Source: Rubrivivax sp.
GTDB taxonomy: Bacteria; Pseudomonadota; Gammaproteobacteria; Burkholderiales; Burkholderiaceae
Assembly (NCBI GenBank): GCA_016790225.1
Contig: JAEUOZ010000063.1
Location: 1-58,363, forward strand
DNA length: 58,363 bases
Direction: 5' to 3'
Part shown: piece after piece, positions 1 to 9,755 of the stretch
How the letters are laid out: every line of letters begins with the position of its first letter
Position numbering within the stretch: the first letter of the stretch is position 1
Translations under genes and position numbers: made by a program
Notes under the pieces: model-generated
Seen by the model: the letters and a program-made list of their open reading frames with translations, nothing else
Databases searched by the model: none
What the model was told of the DNA's origin: nothing

Positions 1-134
1 AAGGGGCTCGCACCGGACGTGTTGGTCCGACGAGTGACTTAAGACGAAGACCTATAAAGGGCACTAGTTGCTGCAGACCGGTGGCATGGCAACTGGCGGG
101 TGCATGGTGCACCTCAGCTCAACGAATGTTTTAA

Positions 135-1019
<885 letters not shown>

Positions 1020-1064
1020 CGCCCTGGGCGCCGGCGGGTCGGCGCAGTCACCCGGCCCGCTGGC

Positions 1065-1084
1065 CGCGCGCCTTTACTCGCGCG
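1065..1084 (+). other. Short stem-loop between nifH and nifD
   Basis: CGCGCG at 1065-1070 and CGCGCG at 1079-1084 can pair around an 8-base loop in the 90-base gap between nifH and nifD. Intercistronic hairpins after nifH are known to stabilise or partly terminate the transcript in other diazotrophs, which helps NifH accumulate above NifDK. That role here is inference. The stem is only 6 bp and self-complementary. Confidence 0.3.
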
Positions 1085-1109
1085 ACACGACTTCACTGGA
1101 GCATGAGTT

Positions 1110-2567
1110 ATGAGTCTCACCGTTGACGAAATGAAGGCCCGGAATCAGGAGCTCGTGAAAGAGGTCCTCGAAGTCTATCCGGAAAAGACCGCGAAGAAGC
1201 GGGCCAAGCACCTGGGCACCTACGAGTCCGGCAAGCCGGACTGTGGGGTCAAGTCGAACATCAAGTCGCTGCCCGGGGTGATGACGATCCGCGGCTGTGC
1301 CTACGCCGGATCGAAGGGTGTGGTCTGGGGCCCGATCAAGGACATGGTCCACATCTCCCACGGCCCGGTGGGTTGCGGCCAATACTCCTGGGCCTCGCGT
1401 CGGAACTACTACATCGGCTACACCGGCATCGACACGTTCGGCACGATGCAGTTCACCTCCGACTTCCAGGAGAAGGACATCGTCTTCGGCGGCGACAAGA
1501 AGCTGGAGAAGATCATCGACGAGATCGAGGCCCTCTTCCCGCTCAACAAGGGCATCACGGTCCAGTCGGAGTGCCCGATCGGCCTCATCGGCGACGACAT
1601 CGAAGCGGTGTCGAAGAAGAAGGCGAAGCAGTACGAAGGCAAGACCATCGTGCCGGTGCGCTGCGAGGGCTTCCGAGGCGTCTCGCAGTCGCTCGGCCAC
1701 CACATCGCGAACGACGCGGTGCGTGACTGGGTGTTCGACAAGACCGACCCGTCGAAGAACACGTTCGAGGCCACGCCCTACGACGTTGCCATCATCGGCG
1801 ACTACAACATCGGCGGGGACGCCTGGTCCTCGCGCATCCTGCTCGAAGAGATGGGGCTGCGGGTCATTGCGCAGTGGTCGGGCGACGGCACCATTGCCGA
1901 ACTCGAGAACACGCCGAAGGCGAAGCTCAACATCCTCCACTGCTACCGCTCGATGAACTACATCAGCCGGCACATGGAAGAGAAGTACGGCATTCCCTGG
2001 GTGGAGTACAACTTCTTCGGCCCCAGCCAGATCGAGAAGAGCCTGCGCGAGATCGCCAGCCACTTCGACGACACGATCAAGGCCAAGGCCGAGGCGGTGA
2101 TCGCCAAGTACCGCCCGATGGTGGATGCCATCGTTGCCAAGTACAAGCCGCGCCTGGAAGGCAAGAAGGTCATGCTCTACGTGGGCGGCCTGCGTCCGCG
2201 CCACGTGATGGACGCCTATGGCGACCTGGGCATGGAAGTCATCGGCACCGGCTACGAGTTCGCCCACAACGACGACTATCAGCGCACCACGCATTACGTC
2301 AAGGATGCGACGCTGATCTATGACGACGTGACCGGCTACGAATTCGAGAAGTTCGCCGAAAAGCTGCAGCCGGATCTGGTCGGCTCGGGCATCAAGGAAA
2401 AGTACGTCTTCCAGAAGATGGGCGTGCCCTTCCGCCAGATGCACAGCTGGGACTACAGCGGCCCGTATCACGGCTACGACGGCTTTGCCATCTTCGCCCG
2501 TGACATGGACATGGCCATCAGCTCGCCGATCTGGGCCCTGGCCAAGGGAGCCCCCTGGAAAAGCTGA
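1110..2567 (+). CDS. nifD: Nitrogenase molybdenum-iron protein alpha chain NifD
   Basis: This 485-residue alpha subunit of the MoFe protein binds FeMo-cofactor and shares the P-cluster with NifK. P-cluster cysteines are visible at Cys63 (RGCAYAG), Cys89 ([10 protein letters not shown]) and Cys155 ([12 protein letters not shown]). FeMo-cofactor ligands are Cys278 (LHCYRSMNY) and His445 ([14 protein letters not shown]). The conserved His pair near residues 197-198 (SLGHHIAND) corresponds to the His195 region of the Azotobacter protein. The start ATG is preceded by a TGGAG ribosome site; an ATG seven bases upstream is out of frame. The gene lies between nifH and nifK in the usual order. Confidence 0.99.
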   Translation: MSLTVDEMKARNQELVKEVLEVYPEKTAKKRAKHLGTYESGKPDCGVKSNIKSLPGVMTIRGCAYAGSKGVVWGPIKDMVHISHGPVGCGQYSWASRRNYYIGYTGIDTFGTMQFTSDFQEKDIVFGGDKKLEKIIDEIEALFPLNKGITVQSECPIGLIGDDIEAVSKKKAKQYEGKTIVPVRCEGFRGVSQSLGHHIANDAVRDWVFDKTDPSKNTFEATPYDVAIIGDYNIGGDAWSSRILLEEMGLRVIAQWSGDGTIAELENTPKAKLNILHCYRSMNYISRHMEEKYGIPWVEYNFFGPSQIEKSLREIASHFDDTIKAKAEAVIAKYRPMVDAIVAKYKPRLEGKKVMLYVGGLRPRHVMDAYGDLGMEVIGTGYEFAHNDDYQRTTHYVKDATLIYDDVTGYEFEKFAEKLQPDLVGSGIKEKYVFQKMGVPFRQMHSWDYSGPYHGYDGFAIFARDMDMAISSPIWALAKGAPWKS

Positions 2568-2617
2568 CCCTCCAGACGCCGGTGGTGCCGCGCCCGCGCT
2601 GCGGGCCGGCCCACCCC

Positions 2618-2648
2618 GGGCAGGCATCTGCGATCGCGCGGCCTGCCC
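2618..2648 (+). other. Intercistronic hairpin between nifD and nifK
   Basis: GGGCAGGC (2618-2625) and GCCTGCCC (2641-2648) form a perfect 8-bp stem around a 15-base loop, 27 bases before the nifK ribosome site (AGGAG, 2675-2679). A smaller stem, GCCCGC/GCGGGC, lies just upstream at about 2591-2605. The 119-base gap holds no gene. These could set relative stability of the nifHD and nifK messages. That is inference from position only. Confidence 0.45.
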
Positions 2649-2686
2649 CCAGTGACCAGCCAACGCTCGACTTCAGGAGTTACATC

Positions 2687-4243
2687 ATGCCTCAGAACGC
2701 CGACAAGATTCTCGACCACGAGATGCTGTTCCGCGAGCCCGAGTACAAGTCCATGCTCGAGGACAAGAAAGCCTTCGAATTCAATCACGCCGAAGTGAAG
2801 ATCGAAGACATCCGCAACTGGACCAAGACCCCCGAGTACCGCGAGAAGAACTTCGCGCGTGACTCGCTGGTGGTCAATCCCGCCAAGGCCTGCCAGCCGC
2901 TGGGCGCCGTCTTCGTCGCCAACGGGTTTGCCAAGACCCTGAGCTTCGTGCACGGCAGCCAGGGCTGCGTGGCCTACTACCGCAGCCACTTCAGCCGCCA
3001 CTTCAAGGAGCCGACCTCCTGCGTCAGCTCCTCGATGACGGAAGATGCAGCCGTGTTCGGTGGCCTGAACAACATGATCGACGGCCTGGCCAACAGCTAC
3101 AGCCTGTACAAGCCGGACATGATCGCGGTGTCCACCACCTGCATGGCCGAAGTCATCGGCGACGACCTGGATGCGTTCATCAAGAACAGCAAGCAGAAGG
3201 GTTCCGTGCCGGCCGACTTCGATGTGCCGTTTGCGCACACGCCGGCCTTCGTGGGCAGCCACGTGACGGGCTACGACAACGCGCTGCTGGGCATCCTGAA
3301 GCACTTCTGGGATGGCAAGAGCGGCACGGCCCCCGCGCTGGAGCGCAAGCCCGACGAGAGCATCAACTTCATCGGCGGCTTCGACGGCTTCGTCGTGGGC
3401 AACATGAAGGAAATGCGCCGCATCTTCGATCTGTTCGGCGCCGATGTGAACATCATCTGCGACCCCAGCGACGTGTGGAACACGCCCACCGACGGCCAGT
3501 TCCGCATGTACGAAGGCGGCACCACCAAGGAAACGGTGGAGCGCGCGCTGAACGCCAAGGCGACCATCGTGTTCCAGGAGTTCTGCTCCGAGAAGACGAC
3601 CAAGTACATCGCCGAGAAGGGCCAGGAAGTCGTGGTGCTGAACTCGCCCGTCGGCGTGAGCGGCACGGACGCCCTGGTGATGGCCCTGGCTCGCCTGACC
3701 GGCAAGCCGGTGCCCGCGCAGCTCGAGAAGGAGCGCGGCCAGCTGGTGGACGCCATGGCCGACAGCCAGGCCCACCTGCACGGCAAGAAGTACGCGCTGT
3801 ACGGCGACCCGGATCAGATGATCGGCTACACGCAGTTCCTGCTGGAACTGGGCGCCGAGCCCAAGCACATCCTGGCCACCAACGGCAATGAAGACTGGGC
3901 GGTCAAGGTGCGCGCGCTGCTGGATGCCTCGCCCTTCGGCAAGGACTGCAAGGTCTATCCCAAGCGCGATCTGTGGCACCTGCGCAGCCTGCTGTTCACG
4001 GAGCCGGTGGACTTCCTGATCGGCAACACCTACGGCAAGTACCTGGAGCGCGACGTCGGCACGCCGCTGATCCGCCTGGTCTTCCCGATCTTCGATCGCC
4101 ACCACTACCACCGTTACCCCACCTGGGGCTACGAGGGCGGCCTGCGTGTGCTGACCATGCTGCTGGACGAGTTCTTCGAGACGCTGGACGCCAACACGAA
4201 CGTCCCCGGCAAGACCGACTACTCGTTCGACATCATCCGCTGA
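2687..4243 (+). CDS. nifK: Nitrogenase molybdenum-iron protein beta chain NifK
   Basis: This 518-residue beta subunit forms the alpha2-beta2 MoFe protein with NifD and supplies three P-cluster cysteines: Cys69 (KACQPLGA), Cys94 ([14 protein letters not shown]) and Cys152 ([12 protein letters not shown]). The open frame extends 35 codons further upstream, but the ATG at 2687 has an AGGAG ribosome site and gives MPQNADKI, the usual kind of NifK start, so it was chosen. Length fits the short NifK class of proteobacteria. A strong hairpin follows 20 bases after the stop, so nifHDK looks like a closed transcription unit. Confidence 0.99.
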   Translation: MPQNADKILDHEMLFREPEYKSMLEDKKAFEFNHAEVKIEDIRNWTKTPEYREKNFARDSLVVNPAKACQPLGAVFVANGFAKTLSFVHGSQGCVAYYRSHFSRHFKEPTSCVSSSMTEDAAVFGGLNNMIDGLANSYSLYKPDMIAVSTTCMAEVIGDDLDAFIKNSKQKGSVPADFDVPFAHTPAFVGSHVTGYDNALLGILKHFWDGKSGTAPALERKPDESINFIGGFDGFVVGNMKEMRRIFDLFGADVNIICDPSDVWNTPTDGQFRMYEGGTTKETVERALNAKATIVFQEFCSEKTTKYIAEKGQEVVVLNSPVGVSGTDALVMALARLTGKPVPAQLEKERGQLVDAMADSQAHLHGKKYALYGDPDQMIGYTQFLLELGAEPKHILATNGNEDWAVKVRALLDASPFGKDCKVYPKRDLWHLRSLLFTEPVDFLIGNTYGKYLERDVGTPLIRLVFPIFDRHHYHRYPTWGYEGGLRVLTMLLDEFFETLDANTNVPGKTDYSFDIIR

Positions 4244-4263
4244 TCATCAGCGTTGGGGATGTC

Positions 4264-4286
4264 AAGGGCGCCTTCGGGCGCCCTTT
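4264..4286 (+). terminator. UUCG-capped terminator hairpin after nifHDK
   Basis: AAGGGCGCC (4264-4272), loop TTCG, GGCGCCCTT (4277-4285) gives a perfect 9-bp stem with the extra-stable UUCG tetraloop, followed by TTGTCGT. It starts 20 bases after the nifK stop. The T tract is short, so the site may be a weak intrinsic terminator or an RNA 3-prime end stabiliser. Confidence 0.8.
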
Positions 4287-4384
4287 GTCGTGATCGCGCC
4301 CGCATGCGCGAGCCGCTGCACGGACGTGGGTGGTGTGCCGACTGCAGCGGCTTCGGGCGGCGGTTTGTGGCCGCGGCACCCGGC

Positions 4385-4449
4385 CGCAGCTTCAGGCCGC
4401 AGGTTCAGGCGGCAGGGTCAGGTGGCAGGTTCAGGCGGCAGCTTCAGGC
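4385..4449. repeat. Five tandem copies of a 13-bp unit
   Basis: The unit SGCAGSKTCAGGY (for example GGCAGGTTCAGGC) occurs five times head to tail without gaps at 4385, 4398, 4411, 4424 and 4437. Variation is limited to the first, sixth, seventh and last positions. It lies between the nifK terminator and the 3-prime end of the opposite-strand YkgJ gene, so it is non-coding. It could be a simple expanding array or a protein-binding array. No known site was recognised. Confidence 0.85.
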
Positions 4450-4469
4450 CGCGGGATGCTGCAGGGGCT

Positions 4470-5291
4470 TCAGGCGGCGGCGGCCAGCAGCGCGTCCAGG
4501 GCCTCGCGTGCCTCGGCTTCGTCGGCCTCATCGCGCGGCAGCGCGCGGGTGGGGTCCAGGCCCTGCAGCCACTGGTTGTCGGCCTCGGCCGGCGGGCTCT
4601 CGGGCGGATCGCTCAAGCCCAGCAGCGCCACCAGGCCAGCCTGGAGCTCCAGGCTGCGCCAGGGCAGCTGTGCGTCACGCAGACTGGCCAGCAGGCCGGC
4701 CTGGACCAGGCTGCGCACGAGACGATGCGCCTGTGAGGCCGGCACCTCCGACACCAGGCCCTCGTGCGCCTGATGGCAGGCCTGCGCATCCAGCGAGGCA
4801 TGGCCGCGGCAAGCCAAGGAGCGCACCCGGTAGATGGCGCAGGCACGCTGGACGAGGAAGGGGCAGGGTTCGCGCAGCTGCACGCGCGCCGCTTCGCTCA
4901 GGCCGGCGGTGCGGGCGTGGGCCTCGCGCAGCCGGCCGATCAGATCGATCCCCAGCCGCGCAAAGGCCGTGCGCGTGGCGCGCAGGAAGCGGGCGATCAG
5001 CAGCAGCTCGGGCACGCTGGCCGTCACGCGCAGCGTGCAGCAGGCATCGCAGCCCTTGCCGCAGGCCAGGGGCGGCTGATCCTGGCTCTGCAGGGCCACC
5101 GTGCCGTCGAAGCTGTCGTAGGCCAGGGTCAGCAGGGCCGCGGGCACGTCCGCGCCCGGGGCGGCCCGCGCTGCGGCCAGCCGCTGATCGAAGGCCTGCT
5201 TCAGATCGCGGAAGAAGACCACCGGCTGCGGCGCGCTGGCCGGGCTGGCGGTCTGGACGGGCCCGGAACGGACGGCGCTGAGGGCTGGCAT
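4470..5291 (-). CDS. YkgJ-family cysteine-cluster protein (zinc/iron-binding)
   Basis: This 273-residue protein has the YkgJ-type pattern: a first cluster CGKGCDACC in mid-protein, then CPFL, then CAIYRVRSLACRGH. Such proteins are thought to bind a metal or Fe-S cluster, but their function is poorly defined. The open frame begins further upstream, but the ATG at 5291 is preceded by GGAGG at good spacing and gives MPALSAVR. The rest is helix-rich, with an acidic Ala-rich C-terminus. It runs against the nif genes between nifK and nifE and breaks what is one block in many diazotrophs. A nif-related metal role is plausible from location but unproven. Confidence 0.8.
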   Translation of the reverse strand: MPALSAVRSGPVQTASPASAPQPVVFFRDLKQAFDQRLAAARAAPGADVPAALLTLAYDSFDGTVALQSQDQPPLACGKGCDACCTLRVTASVPELLLIARFLRATRTAFARLGIDLIGRLREAHARTAGLSEAARVQLREPCPFLVQRACAIYRVRSLACRGHASLDAQACHQAHEGLVSEVPASQAHRLVRSLVQAGLLASLRDAQLPWRSLELQAGLVALLGLSDPPESPPAEADNQWLQGLDPTRALPRDEADEAEAREALDALLAAAA

Positions 5292-5584
5292 GTGGGATAC
5301 CTCCGGACGAGCGGCGCCCGTGGACAAGGGCGGGTCTTCGCGCTGTCGAGCAAGACTCGCGCCGGGCCGATCGGCCGTGATCGAGGCCGCGCTTGTCTTG
5401 TCTCGCGCGACAAGCCTGCCGTCTTCGCGTCGCATTTGTCGCAATCCTGCCAGCGCCGTCGCCCTTGCGCCCGGGCCGCGCCCGGGCCGTGCCCGGTCTG
5501 TGCCTGGCCTCAACCCCGGCTCAGCGCCCCGTGAGCAGCGGCTCTACCGGGCCGGCTGGCCCCGACCGGTGCCCCGCAGCCGTG
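5292..5584. other. Divergent control region between the YkgJ gene and nifE
   Basis: About 290 bases without a gene. It holds a 12-bp palindrome GGCCGATCGGCC (5365-5376) and inverted repeats built on CTTGTC/GACAAG (5391-5415). It also holds 11-bp direct repeats GCGCCCGGGCC at 5467 and 5478, with a partial third at 5489. The sigma-54 promoter of nifE follows at 5585. No exact TGT-N10-ACA NifA site was found here. Confidence 0.5.
5391..5415. promoter_or_regulatory. Nested inverted repeats, possible activator site for nifE
   Basis: GCTTGTC (5391-5397) and CTTGTC (5397-5402) both face GACAAGC (5409-5415), giving two overlapping dyads with 11- and 6-base spacers. The TGT and ACA cores resemble NifA upstream activator halves but the spacing is 13 or 8, not the usual 10. 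It lies about 200 bases before the expected nifE transcription start. It could be a variant NifA site or an operator of another regulator. Confidence 0.3.
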
Positions 5585-5602
5585 TTGGCACTGTTTGTGC
5601 AA
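5585..5602 (+). promoter_or_regulatory. Sigma-54 (-24/-12) promoter of nifE operon
   Basis: TTGGCACTGTTTGTGCAA has the invariant GG (5587-5588) and GC (5599-5600) exactly 10 bases apart, within a good match to TGGCAC-N5-TTGC. Transcription would start near 5611, about 25 bases before the nifE ATG. Sigma-54 with NifA is the normal control of nif genes, and a nifA gene is present at 29144. Confidence 0.88.
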
Positions 5603-5635
5603 TGAGGAGCCCAAGCACCACACGCGAGGCCCCCC

Positions 5636-7045
5636 ATGTCTGCCACCCTCAAAGCCAAGATCGCCGATGTCTTCGACGAACCGGGTTGCGACATCAACCA
5701 GGGCAAGAGCGAGAAGGAACGCAAGAAGGGCTGCACCAAGCAGCTGACCCCCGGCGCCGCGGCCGGCGGCTGCGCCTTCGATGGCGCCAAGATCGCACTG
5801 CAGCCGATCGTGGACGTGGCGCACCTCGTGCACGGGCCCATCGCCTGCGAAGGCAACTCCTGGGACAACCGCCACAGCGGCAGCTCCGGGCCGCAGACCT
5901 ACCGCACCGGCTTCACCACCGACATCAACGAGCTGGATGTCATCTACGGTGGCGAGAAGCGCCTGTTCAAGGCCATCCGCCAGATTGCCGAGGACGTGAA
6001 GCCGCCGGCGATCTTCGTATACCAGACCTGCGTCACCGCGATGATCGGCGACGACATCGAAGCCGTCTGCAAGCGCGCGACCGAGCGCTTCGGCCTGCCC
6101 GTGATTCCGGTGGATGCGCCGGGATTTGCCGGCCCCAAGAACCTGGGCAACAAGCTGGGTGCCGAAGCGCTGCTGGATTACGTGATCGGGACCGTGGAGC
6201 CCGAGTTCACCACGCCCTACGACATCAACATCATCGGTGAGTACAACCTCTCCGGCGAGCTGTGGCAGGTCAAGCCGCTGCTCGATGCCTTGGGCATCCG
6301 CGTGCTCAGCTGCATCAGCGGCGATGGCCGCTACCGCGAGATCGCTTCCGCACACCGTGCCAAGGCCAACATGATGGTCTGCTCCAAGAGCATGATCAAC
6401 GTGGCCACCAAGCTGCAGAAGCGATGGGGCACGCCGTACTTCGAAGGCAGCTTCTACGGCATCAGCGACATGAGCAGCACGCTGCGCGAGATCGCGCGGC
6501 TGCTGGTGGAGCAGGGCGCCGATGCCGAGCTGAAGGACCGCACCGAAGCGCTGATCGCGGTGGAAGAGGCTCGCGCCTGGGAACGCATCCGCGCCTACCG
6601 CGAGCGGCTGACCGGCAAGAAGGTGCTGCTCATCACCGGTGGGGTCAAGAGCTGGAGCGTGGTCTCTGCCCTGCAGGAAGCCGGCCTGGAAGTGGTGGGC
6701 ACCAGCGTCAAGAAGAGCACCAAGGAAGACAAGGAAAAGATCAAGCAGATCATGGGCGACGACGCGCACATGATCGACGACCTCAGCCCGCGCGAGATGT
6801 ACGCGATGCTGCGCGATGCCAAGGCCGACATCATGCTCAGCGGCGGCCGCAGCCAGTTCGTGGCGCTCAAGGCCCGCATGCCCTGGATGGACATCAACCA
6901 GGAGCGCCACCACGCCTTTGCCGGCTACGAAGGCATGGTCACGCTGATCGCCGAGATCGACAAGGCGCTGTCCAACCCCATGTGGCAGGAAGTGCGCGCG
7001 CCGGCTCCCTGGCAGACGGTGGATCCGCTGCTGTGCGCCGCCTGA
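5636..7045 (+). CDS. nifE: FeMo-cofactor scaffold subunit NifE
   Basis: This 469-residue NifD paralogue forms the NifE2N2 scaffold, where the NifB product is converted to FeMo-cofactor before transfer to the MoFe protein. Cysteines matching the NifD P-cluster ligands are at Cys46, Cys71 (HGPIACEGNSW) and Cys132 (VYQTCVTAMIGDD). Cys249 (MVCSKSMINV) sits at the position of the cofactor-binding cysteine of NifD. The N-terminal DEPGCDINQGKS segment is typical of NifE. It follows a sigma-54 promoter and is 30 bases upstream of nifN, so the two are cotranscribed. No strong ribosome site is visible. Confidence 0.98.
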   Translation: MSATLKAKIADVFDEPGCDINQGKSEKERKKGCTKQLTPGAAAGGCAFDGAKIALQPIVDVAHLVHGPIACEGNSWDNRHSGSSGPQTYRTGFTTDINELDVIYGGEKRLFKAIRQIAEDVKPPAIFVYQTCVTAMIGDDIEAVCKRATERFGLPVIPVDAPGFAGPKNLGNKLGAEALLDYVIGTVEPEFTTPYDINIIGEYNLSGELWQVKPLLDALGIRVLSCISGDGRYREIASAHRAKANMMVCSKSMINVATKLQKRWGTPYFEGSFYGISDMSSTLREIARLLVEQGADAELKDRTEALIAVEEARAWERIRAYRERLTGKKVLLITGGVKSWSVVSALQEAGLEVVGTSVKKSTKEDKEKIKQIMGDDAHMIDDLSPREMYAMLRDAKADIMLSGGRSQFVALKARMPWMDINQERHHAFAGYEGMVTLIAEIDKALSNPMWQEVRAPAPWQTVDPLLCAA

Positions 7046-7075
7046 ACGACTGACCTCATCCGCAAGGCGAACCTC

Positions 7076-8626
7076 ATGGCCCACGTCGTCGAATCCCGCA
7101 AAGCCGCCAGCGTCAACCCGCTGAAGATGAGCCAGCCTCTGGGTGCGGCCTTCGCCTTCATGGGATTGGAGTCCTGCATGCCGGTGATGCACGGCTCGCA
7201 GGGCTGCACGTCCTTCGGCCTGGTGCTGCTGGTGCGTCACTTCAAGGAAGCGATCCCGCTGCAGACCACGGCCATGAACGAGGCGACCACCGTCATGGGT
7301 GGCTTCGACAACCTCGAGAAGGCGGTGCTCAACATCCGCCAGCGCGCCAAGCCCGGTCTCATCGCCATCTGTTCCACCGGCCTGACCGAGACCAAGGGCG
7401 ATGACGTCGAGGGTTATCTCAAGCTGATTGCGCAGCGCCACCCGGAGACGGCCGATACGCAGATCGTCTATGTCTCCACGCCGGATTACGTCGGCGCATT
7501 TCAGGACGGCTGGGCCAAGGCCGTGACCGCCCTGGTCTCGCAGCTGCCGCGCGAGCAGGAGCCCCGTCAGGCCGATCGCGTGAACGTGCTGCCGGGCTGT
7601 CACCTCACCCCCGGAGATCTGGAAGAGATCCGCGAGCTGATCGAGGCCTTCGGCCTGCAGGCCTGCATGGTGCCGGATGTGAGCGGTTCGCTGGATGGCC
7701 ACATTCCCGACAGCTGGCTGGGCACGACCCTGGGCGGCAGCTCGCTGGAGGACATGCGTTCGCTGGGCGCTGCCGTGCACACGCTGGCCATCGGTGAGCA
7801 GATGCGTCCCGCGGCCGAGGCGCTGCAGGCGCGCTGCGGCGTGCCGTATACGCTGTTTGATCGTTTGACCGGCCTGCGCGCGGTCGATGCCTTCGTGGCC
7901 GAGCTGATGCGCATCAGTGGCCGCCAGCCCACAGCCAAGGTACGGCGGCAACGCAGCCAGCTGGTCGATGCGATGCTGGACGCGCACTTCCACACCGGCC
8001 ACGTGAAGGTGGCGCTGGCTGCCGAACCCGATCTGCTGTGGGCCTGCGCGCAGACGCTCAGCGAGATGGGCGCCGAAGTGGCGGCCTGCGTGACCACCAC
8101 CCCTTCTCCACTGCTGGAAAAGCTGCCGGTGGGCGAGGTCGTGATCGGTGATCTGGAAGATCTGGAGCGCCTGTCCCAGGCGGCGGGCTGCGATCTGCTG
8201 ATGACCCATTCGCACGGCCGCCAGGCGGCGCAGCGGCTGGGCAAGCCCTTGCTGCGCATCGGCATTCCCACCTTCGATCGCGTCGGCAACAGCCACCGCT
8301 GCATGGTGGGCTATCGCGGCACGCGGCAGTTCCTCTATGAGGTCGCCAACCTGATGATGGAGCAGATCCATCCGCACGGTCCGAACGACTGGCCGCTGAC
8401 GCCCGCCGCGGAGGCGGCGGCCACCACGCAGGCGCGCATCACGTCGGGCGCTTGCCAGAGTGAGACCTGCGCCGATGACGAGGGCTCGACGACGGCGTCG
8501 GCCAGCGGCTGCTGCGGATCGGCAGCCGTGCCCGCGGCCCACGTCAGCGCCAGCATCCCGCGCCTGAACCGCCAGGCGGCGGACCCGAGCACCTTGCAGT
8601 CGCGCCTGTGGGCGGCGAGTGCCTGA
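7076..8626 (+). CDS. nifN: FeMo-cofactor scaffold subunit NifN with Cys-rich tail
   Basis: NifN pairs with NifE in the cofactor scaffold. The first ~440 residues match the family: NPLKMSQPLGA near residue 14, Cys34, and Cys44 in HGSQGCTSFG. A C-terminal extension of about 73 residues (roughly 444-516) follows. It is rich in Ala, Ser and Thr, with a CQSETC pair and an adjacent CC pair. NifN proteins are often about 440-460 residues, so this tail is unusual. It could bind metal or be a disordered linker. It is not a NifX fusion, because nifX follows as a separate gene. Confidence 0.96.
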   Translation: MAHVVESRKAASVNPLKMSQPLGAAFAFMGLESCMPVMHGSQGCTSFGLVLLVRHFKEAIPLQTTAMNEATTVMGGFDNLEKAVLNIRQRAKPGLIAICSTGLTETKGDDVEGYLKLIAQRHPETADTQIVYVSTPDYVGAFQDGWAKAVTALVSQLPREQEPRQADRVNVLPGCHLTPGDLEEIRELIEAFGLQACMVPDVSGSLDGHIPDSWLGTTLGGSSLEDMRSLGAAVHTLAIGEQMRPAAEALQARCGVPYTLFDRLTGLRAVDAFVAELMRISGRQPTAKVRRQRSQLVDAMLDAHFHTGHVKVALAAEPDLLWACAQTLSEMGAEVAACVTTTPSPLLEKLPVGEVVIGDLEDLERLSQAAGCDLLMTHSHGRQAAQRLGKPLLRIGIPTFDRVGNSHRCMVGYRGTRQFLYEVANLMMEQIHPHGPNDWPLTPAAEAAATTQARITSGACQSETCADDEGSTTASASGCCGSAAVPAAHVSASIPRLNRQAADPSTLQSRLWAASA

Positions 8627-8669
8627 CGATTCAAACCCTGCAAGCCTGGACACCCCACAAGGAGCCCCG

Positions 8670-9086
8670 ATGAAAGTTGCTTTTGCCACCCAGGACCAGC
8701 AGCGCGTGGACGCGCACTTCGGCTGGGCCAAGCATCTGGCCGTCTATGAGGTCAGCGCCAGCGGCTACCACTTTGTCCAGGACTTCACCTTCGGCGAAGA
8801 CCTGGCCGAGGACGGCAACGAAGACAAGCTGAGCCCCAAGCTTGCCGCCATCGCCGATGTGGCCATCGTCTACGTGGCGGCCATCGGTGGCAGCGCTGCG
8901 GCCCGCGTGGTCGCCAGCAAGATCCACCCGGTGAAGGTGAACCAGCCCGATCCGATCCTGGACATCCTGGACAGGCTGGTGGAAGTGCTCAAGGGCACGC
9001 CGCCACCCTGGCTGCGCAAGGCGCTGATGAAGGGCCAGGAGCGCGCACACGACTTTGAAGACGACAGCACCGAGGTGAACAAATGA
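8670..9086 (+). CDS. nifX: Cofactor-trafficking protein NifX
   Basis: This 138-residue protein of the NifX/NifB C-terminal family binds NifB-co and VK-cluster precursors and hands them between NifB and NifEN. The typical opening [20 protein letters not shown] and the glycine-bearing segment [13 protein letters not shown] are present. An upstream in-frame start at 8619 overlaps nifN, but the ATG at 8670 has an AAGGAG ribosome site and gives the family N-terminus. Its stop overlaps the start of the next gene (ATGA), which suggests translational coupling. Confidence 0.96.
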   Translation: MKVAFATQDQQRVDAHFGWAKHLAVYEVSASGYHFVQDFTFGEDLAEDGNEDKLSPKLAAIADVAIVYVAAIGGSAAARVVASKIHPVKVNQPDPILDILDRLVEVLKGTPPPWLRKALMKGQERAHDFEDDSTEVNK

Positions 9087-9565
9087 ACGCCGCCATCGCC
9101 AGTGAAGCAGCCCCGCCCGAAGCGGATGTCCTGCAGGATGCCTTCATCCGCGAACTGATCAAGCAGATTCGCGCGCAGGACACCCATGGCACCTGGGAGG
9201 GCAAGAGCGATGCCCAGTTGCTGGAGCCCTTCGTGGTGACGCCCGAGCAGCGCCGCTCCATGCCCATCATGGGCGACCCGGATCCGGACACCTTGTGGCG
9301 CCTGGACCTGTTCCACAACGCAGTGGGTCTGGCGATCGAGCGGGCCACCGGCTGCATGGTCAGCCCGATGACCAAGATGAGCCACGAAGGCTTCGGCCGC
9401 ACCGTGCTGACCACGGGGCGCCTGATCGTGGTGAACCGCTACCTGCGCGATGTCCACCGCTTCGGCTACGCAAGCCTGGCCAAGCTGGCCGAGGCCGGCA
9501 ACAAGCTGGTGAACGAGGGCATCGGCATGATCGATCAGTACAAGGAGGTCGCGAACTATGGCTGA
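9083..9565 (+). CDS. NifX-associated nitrogen fixation protein (DUF269)
   Basis: This 160-residue protein belongs to the NifX-associated family found beside nifX in most Mo-nitrogenase clusters. Recognisable parts are the helix [15 protein letters not shown] near residues 16-30, a [16 protein letters not shown] segment and the C-terminal helical part with [14 protein letters not shown]. No catalytic motif is visible and the role is unknown beyond the nif association. It overlaps nifX by 4 bases and the next gene by 8 bases, so it lies deep in the nifE operon. Confidence 0.93.
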   Translation: MNAAIASEAAPPEADVLQDAFIRELIKQIRAQDTHGTWEGKSDAQLLEPFVVTPEQRRSMPIMGDPDPDTLWRLDLFHNAVGLAIERATGCMVSPMTKMSHEGFGRTVLTTGRLIVVNRYLRDVHRFGYASLAKLAEAGNKLVNEGIGMIDQYKEVANYG

Positions 9566-9755
9566 CATCGATAGCTTGAAGGCCGAGATCAGAAAGCTCA
9601 ACGCCAAGGCCACGCAGGCCAAGATGGATCTGCATGACCTGAGCGAAGAACTGCCCACCCACTGGGAGCGCATTCCCGAGGTGGCGCGCATCGCCCACGA
9701 AGCCCACGCTGCGCTGATTGCGGCGCGCCAGAAACTCGCGGAGCTCTCAGCATGA
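9558..9755 (+). CDS. Small NifX-associated coiled-coil protein (CCE_0567/DUF683 type)
   Basis: This 65-residue helical protein is mostly two amphipathic helices with the central signature [19 protein letters not shown]. It matches the small CCE_0567-type family, which occurs with the DUF269 gene in nif operons. Work on a cyanobacterial member showed a coiled-coil protein that may bind metal; the role is not known. It overlaps the preceding gene by 8 bases and fdxB by 4, which indicates tight coupling. Confidence 0.9.
   Translation: MADIDSLKAEIRKLNAKATQAKMDLHDLSEELPTHWERIPEVARIAHEAHAALIAARQKLAELSA

Noticed and set aside
82..97. TGGCATGGCAACTGGC as sigma-54 promoter of nifH
   Set aside because: GG and GC are 11 bases apart instead of 10 and the -12 element is poor; kept only as an observation.
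5510..8731. Open frame of over 1000 codons on the minus strand across nifE and nifN
   Set aside because: It is antisense to two certain nif genes and has low-complexity His/Arg/Gln-rich sequence typical of GC-rich shadow frames.
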